A stretch of DNA of 43,833 nt from IMG/VR virus record IMGVR_UViG_3300003691_000018, positions 1 to 43,833 of that record; one strand, written 5' to 3'. Under the pieces are notes generated by a model that was given only the letters and a program-made list of their open reading frames with translations, searched no databases and was not told where the DNA came from. Each line of letters opens with the position of its first letter. The first letter of the stretch is position 1. Below, one piece after another: positions 40,703-43,833 of the stretch. Source of the stretch: a virus. Both the position numbers and the translations under genes were made by a program.

Positions 40703-41522
40703 TTAGTTTTAGGCTTTTATAATATTCTAACGCAAAAGGAATCCTGTCTAATAATTCTTTAAATATATCATCGTCTCGATATATAACAGTTGTCTTAACA
40801 CGTTCCTCTAATGAATAACTTTTATTATCTGTATAAATTAAAGATGTCTTAAGCCTATCGAAAAGCCTTTTATGTTCATCTAAACTTTCATCAATAATAT
40901 TATAATCCGATTTCAATTTGTAAACCTCGTGTTCATAAATATGCTGAGGACAATCAACTAAACAATGTCTGAGCCAAAACTCATCAGCATCATATAAATC
41001 CATATAACACCGCCCTTGCCACTCATTGTTTAAATCCATCTTAGCACTCATAAAGGTTTCAGGCGACCAAGTACTCTTAGTATCTTGAATAACTCTACGC
41101 CCTCCAAATCTTGAATCAATATCACATTCCCCCGATATATTCCCTTTTGTAATTCGCTCCTCATTTTTCTTATAAAATCGCCCATCAACTTTTGAGATTA
41201 GAGAAATGCAATCTTCCTCTGAGTAAAGCCCCTTTTCTAAAAACTTTGATTTTTTAAAAGAATAAAAACCCTTTTCGTTTGCCAACCAAGTTGACTGTAC
41301 AAAACTCTTAGCTGTTGTAGATAATTGAAAGGGTGCTTTTTTCTTATCCTTTAATTCTTTGTAGGTTTTTCTTTGGGCAACTGTTAACGAGATTCCCTCT
41401 AAAACTTTCGCCTCAAATCCCTTTAAGGTAATCAACTGCTTTTCGGTTATTGACGTACCCTTATCATTTGTCATTAAAGCCCCATTTCCTGATGCTCTAA
41501 ATGTGATTTCTTTTTTTGCCAT
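40686..41522 (-). CDS. PDDEXK exonuclease (RecB/YqaJ-like)
   Basis: The 278-aa product carries the nuclease core: GECDID at 131-136 (E132, D134), VIQDTKS at 144-150 (D147, K149) and a following helix with EWQGRCYMDLYDAD near 167-180. It lies right after the RecT gene, the usual phage pairing of exonuclease and annealing protein. The pair would process DNA ends for recombination and perhaps replication. Confidence 0.8.
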   Translation of the reverse strand: MAKKEITFRASGNGALMTNDKGTSITEKQLITLKGFEAKVLEGISLTVAQRKTYKELKDKKKAPFQLSTTAKSFVQSTWLANEKGFYSFKKSKFLEKGLYSEEDCISLISKVDGRFYKKNEERITKGNISGECDIDSRFGGRRVIQDTKSTWSPETFMSAKMDLNNEWQGRCYMDLYDADEFWLRHCLVDCPQHIYEHEVYKLKSDYNIIDESLDEHKRLFDRLKTSLIYTDNKSYSLEERVKTTVIYRDDDIFKELLDRIPFALEYYKSLKLNGFNQ

Positions 41523-41546
41523 ATCGCTTAATTTTGTTTGTTTAAA

Positions 41547-42449
41547 TTAACCTTTTTTATTTAATTCCTCCTTTTTTCCATCATAAAGTTTTCTTGTAAA
41601 ATCATCGGGCAGAAATTCGTAAACCTCCTCTAAAATTTCAAGGGTTTCAGCATCATTGATATGCTCGATAACTCTCTGCATCTCCTGTTCCTCTTTTATC
41701 GAATCAATAGTTTTTACTTCGCTCATCGGGTTATCCTCATAATCTATGATTTCCCCATCCCAATCATTAATAATCGCTTGGTCTGTTTTTAATGCCTTTC
41801 TCATCTCTACAGATTTCGGGGCAAACTTATCTAACAATAATTTTAATACTGTTTTCATAGACATAGAATGTAAATCTGTTTTCCATATCCCCCCACTAAA
41901 ATTATATGTTTTTGAGAATTTTTTAGCGTGTGCATCGATTTCCGTTACAGTCATATAAAAGGTTTTTGAGAATCCATTTACTAACTGAAAATATCCAACA
42001 TAACCGATAATCTTTTCTTTCTTTCTTTCATCTTGGTCTTGTAACCAATCAAATTCTAAAACCCCTGAAAGTCTATCGGTCTTTAAAAGTTCGCTCTCTC
42101 TTACATCTGTAACATTCAATTTCGCAAATTGTTGACTTCTATGGCAAAGGTCTATTAAACCTCTATAGCCTATCTGAAATTGAGCCTTTTTTCCATAAGG
42201 GATAATATACGCCATTCCTAAAGATGGGTCAACAGGCAAACTTAAAGTACCCGCAACAGCCGATGCCATTAAAACACTCTGAGGCTCACATTGTAATAAT
42301 TTAGCATTCCCCTGAACGCAATTTAAAACTGATAATAAAAACGATGTTGAATTTTCCCCCAACATTTCTTGAAATCGGTCTTTGACCTCATCTCTCTTAA
42401 TTAATTCCTTAAAGGAAACTGCTTTTGTAACTGCTTGATTTTGTTCCAT
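41547..42449 (-). CDS. recT: RecT-family single-strand annealing protein
   Basis: The 300-aa product matches RecT throughout: SFLLSVLNCVQGNAKLLQC at about 35-53, PQSVLMASAVAGTLSLPVDP, AYIIPYGKKAQFQIGYRGLI, and KTDLHSMSMKTVLKLLL. Length is normal. It is the first large gene of the recombination operon and is followed by its exonuclease partner. Confidence 0.92.
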   Translation of the reverse strand: MEQNQAVTKAVSFKELIKRDEVKDRFQEMLGENSTSFLLSVLNCVQGNAKLLQCEPQSVLMASAVAGTLSLPVDPSLGMAYIIPYGKKAQFQIGYRGLIDLCHRSQQFAKLNVTDVRESELLKTDRLSGVLEFDWLQDQDERKKEKIIGYVGYFQLVNGFSKTFYMTVTEIDAHAKKFSKTYNFSGGIWKTDLHSMSMKTVLKLLLDKFAPKSVEMRKALKTDQAIINDWDGEIIDYEDNPMSEVKTIDSIKEEQEMQRVIEHINDAETLEILEEVYEFLPDDFTRKLYDGKKEELNKKG

Positions 42450-42521
42450 AATTTTTTGTTTGTAATAATATTAACTATTCTAATTGAATTTATACTCGTT
42501 TCTTGGTCTTGAATCATTCTC

Positions 42522-42728
42522 TTAAACTCCATTTTCATTTTTGTTTAGTAAATCAATCCATCCCTTATTTGCCATTTCTTTGGTAAGTCCTCCATAAGAA
42601 TCTGCCTCAACCTCATCTAACAAAACAGTCTTTGATAAAACCCCCTCTTTAGGTTCTGTTAATTCAAATAGTGAGCCATGCCAAATTTCTCCACTTTTTG
42701 AAAACCCTATAGATAAACTATTTCCCAT
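42522..42728 (-). CDS. Small hypothetical protein
   Basis: The 68-aa product (MGNSLSIGFSKSGEIWHGSL) is beta-like at the start and helical at the end. It overlaps the HTH gene by 11 nt, so the two are co-translated. Role unknown; could be a partner of the regulator. Confidence 0.55.
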   Translation of the reverse strand: MGNSLSIGFSKSGEIWHGSLFELTEPKEGVLSKTVLLDEVEADSYGGLTKEMANKGWIDLLNKNENGV

Positions 42729-42978
42729 TTTTAAAAGGTGTTATGATTTCATTAAAAGAGCATCCCCCGATTTCTATTAATTCAAGTAATGTGTAAATCA
42801 CTTTCGGAGCCCCTACCGTTTTCCATTCAGCTAATGTTTGAGTTGTTTTTCCTAATTTTTTCGCCAGGAGTTTTCTTGACAAAGGGTTCTCTGCATTAGG
42901 ATTTTTTTTGTTCCATTTGTCGATAACTACATCAACATTGATAATAACCTTTTCGGTTTCATTATTATTATTTTCCAT
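42718..42978 (-). CDS. HTH transcriptional regulator
   Basis: The 86-aa product has a helix-turn-helix at about 33-52 (LSRKLLAKKLGKTTQTLAEW) followed by LELIEIGGCSFNEIITPF, the usual pattern of short XRE/Cro-like phage regulators. It is preceded by a promoter region with the operator at 43051-43070, which makes it the leading candidate to bind the recurring palindromes. The link is inferred. Confidence 0.75.
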   Translation of the reverse strand: MENNNNETEKVIINVDVVIDKWNKKNPNAENPLSRKLLAKKLGKTTQTLAEWKTVGAPKVIYTLLELIEIGGCSFNEIITPFKNGK

Positions 42979-43237
42979 TATAAAAATTTAGTAAAGTAGC
43001 CTTGTAGATACTTTTTGTTTGTGATACAAATTTATAAAATTTTATCTTTATATAAAAATATTTCTTTATAAAAAAAAGGGCTGAATCGAAATTCAAGCCC
43101 CTTTTTACAAACAAAATTAAGCCTATAGCAAATAAACTTAAGAACTGTAAAAGTATAAAATATGTTCCATATTTACATAATTCAACTAATTGTTTTTTGA
43201 TTTTTTCTATTTCGCCCCCTATCCGTTGGCTCACCAT
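42968..43237 (-). CDS. Small membrane protein, gene end uncertain
   Basis: The frame starts at ATG 43235-43237 and gives 89 aa. Residues about 24-44 form a membrane helix (TYFILLQFLSLFAIGLILFV). The second half runs through the terminator at 43071-43101 and the HTH promoter, which is unusual; a real protein may end earlier through frameshift, or only the first half may be functional. The start overlaps a 14-codon upstream frame by one base (TGATG). Confidence 0.45.
   Translation of the reverse strand: MVSQRIGGEIEKIKKQLVELCKYGTYFILLQFLSLFAIGLILFVKRGLNFDSALFFIKKYFYIKIKFYKFVSQTKSIYKATLLNFYNGK
43027..43034 (-). promoter_or_regulatory. -7 element of the HTH gene
   Basis: TAAATTTG on the minus strand fits TAnnTTTG. 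The -33 position is T-rich without TTG. The operator 43051-43070 sits just upstream of the spacer. Confidence 0.5.
43051..43070. promoter_or_regulatory. Operator-like element before the HTH gene
   Basis: TATAAAAA-TATT-TCTTTATA: one exact arm and one with a single mismatch, same 4-bp spacing as the other copies. A further half-site TCTTTATA lies at 43045-43052, 18 bp from the first. Confidence 0.55.
43071..43101 (-). terminator. Rho-independent terminator
   Basis: GGGC/GCCC (43078-43081 with 43097-43100) stacked on TGAAT/ATTCA with one bulge and a CGAA loop; a T run follows on the minus strand. It lies inside the 89-aa frame and ends transcription before the HTH promoter. Confidence 0.8.
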
Positions 43238-43281
43238 CAACGCCAAAGAAAGGTACTTTTTAAAAAACGTGGAATTTTCAT
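43237..43281 (-). CDS. Possible 14-aa leader peptide
   Basis: ATG at 43279-43281 follows ACATAGCAA, a variant of the start box. The frame reads MKIPRFLKSTFLWR and stops in TGATG, sharing a base with the start of the membrane-protein gene. Too short to be certain; coupled translation is the best argument. Confidence 0.35.
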   Translation of the reverse strand: MKIPRFLKSTFLWR

Positions 43282-43322
43282 TTGCTATGTGAACTCAGGA
43301 ATCTCATCTACTACTATAAGAA

Positions 43323-43330
43323 CAAATATC
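43323..43330 (-). promoter_or_regulatory. -7-like element next to tandem repeats
   Basis: GATATTTG on the minus strand differs from TAnnTTTG at its first base. The 21-bp repeats lie immediately upstream, where an activator or repressor would bind. Confidence 0.4.
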
Positions 43331-43331
43331 G

Positions 43332-43373
43332 CAGTCCTTAGCCGACTTGTTTCAGTTATTAGCCGACCTGTAG
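43332..43373. repeat. Two tandem 21-bp repeats
   Basis: CAGTnnTTAGCCGACyTGTnn occurs at 43332-43352 and 43353-43373; 16 of 21 positions agree. The 21-bp period places both copies on the same face of the helix. They may be iterons or binding sites of a regulator. An 8-bp inverted repeat (TGTAGAAA/TTTCTACA, 43369-43388) overlaps the second copy. Confidence 0.65.
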
Positions 43374-43390
43374 AAAATAATTTCTACAAA

Positions 43391-43833
43391 TCATTGTTTT
43401 TTATCAATTAGGAAAGTTCTTGTTTTTCCGCACTTATCTTTTATAATAACTGTAGCCTTTTTACGACCAAACAACCTTGTCTTTATTCCTAACAATTTCC
43501 ATTGGTTTCGCTCCCAATAAGAAACCACATCTGTAACATTTGTAAACTGTCTATCGGTAATATTTAAACTCAACGAATCATTTTCAAAAACAACCCACCC
43601 CCTAATAATTAAGCAATCTGTTGAATCAATTACAGGCACTTTTAGGTTTTGATTATTTTTTATTGCGTCCAAAATAGGCTGTAAGTTTTGTGATCTATTT
43701 ACGGTGTCTAAATAATTTAATTTTTGGGTAATTATTCTTTCAATGCGTTTTACACTCACTTTGTTTTTATCCAAATATTGTTTCAAATCCTTTCTTTGGA
43801 AATCTAAAAACTCCTGTAACTCATCTGTCGTAT
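43391..43833 (-). CDS. C-terminal 147 codons of the gene cut by the window ends
   Basis: The frame is open to the right edge (TTDELQEFLDFQRKDLKQYL...) and joins in frame with 1-100. A TTG at 43786 would be a false start. The C-terminal part has a compact domain with VPVIDSTDCLIIRGWVVFEN, WERNQWKLLGIKTRLFGRKK. It resembles conserved proteins at the end of Bacteroidota phage tail or lysis operons; its role is unknown. No membrane span is seen. Confidence 0.75.
   Translation of the reverse strand, partial: TTDELQEFLDFQRKDLKQYLDKNKVSVKRIERIITQKLNYLDTVNRSQNLQPILDAIKNNQNLKVPVIDSTDCLIIRGWVVFENDSLSLNITDRQFTNVTDVVSYWERNQWKLLGIKTRLFGRKKATVIIKDKCGKTRTFLIDKKQ

Noticed and set aside
42401-42517. 38-codon frame before recT
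   Set aside because: It overlaps the recT start by about 49 nt in another frame, and no start signal supports it.
43190-43411. Plus-strand frame over the control region
   Set aside because: It crosses the tandem repeats and runs against every other signal there; likely chance.
1-43833. Prophage with integrase, attachment sites or CRISPR array
   Set aside because: No integrase or transposase gene, no direct-repeat array with spacers, and no host flanks; the ends join as one phage gene.

Overview
The window looks like the complete, circularly mapping genome of a siphovirus that infects a Bacteroidota host, probably a flavobacterium. The DNA is AT-rich. Almost every gene lies on the minus strand, in tight and often overlapping operons. 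The few clear promoters fit the Bacteroidota pattern (TTG, about 19-21 bp, then TAnnTTTG). Most start codons follow A-rich leaders, not Shine-Dalgarno sites. The two ends cut one gene: its start is at 1-100 and the rest at 43391-43833. Joining the ends keeps the frame and gives 180 codons plus a stop, so the sequence is a whole genome opened at an arbitrary point.

Transcription reads from high to low coordinates. (1) 43.8-42.5 kb is a control region: tandem 21-bp repeats, a small membrane-protein gene, a terminator, operator-like palindromes and an HTH regulator. (2) 42.5-38.9 kb is recombination and replication: RecT annealing protein, PDDEXK exonuclease and a winged-helix replication protein; no polymerase or helicase is present. 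(3) 38.9-29.1 kb holds many small early genes, including an MmcB-like protein, two HNH-type proteins, an outer-membrane barrel protein and a long coiled-coil protein. (4) 28.8-26.9 kb is an overlapping ParB-like / methyltransferase / glycosyltransferase cassette. (5) 26.9-24.8 kb is a small membrane protein and both terminase subunits. (6) 24.8-19.0 kb, between terminase and portal, holds a structured noncoding block and about 17 small genes. (7) 18.9 kb to the left end is the virion block: portal, scaffold, capsid, head-tail genes, tail tube, a tail-chaperone-like pair, tape measure, tail tip and fibres. One short membrane-protein gene there (2370-2573) runs on the plus strand.

The most interesting signals are regulatory. 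A 20-bp palindrome (TATAAAGA-N4-TCTTTATA/TCTTTACA) recurs at four or five widely separated promoter regions, including the one before the HTH gene, which suggests one phage regulator controls several transcription units. A box reading TATAGCAA lies only 0-4 nt before about ten start codons. A candidate small RNA with a pseudoknot-like terminator follows the large terminase gene. No integrase, polymerase or recognisable endolysin was found. Functions below rest on motif reading by eye; no database search was run.
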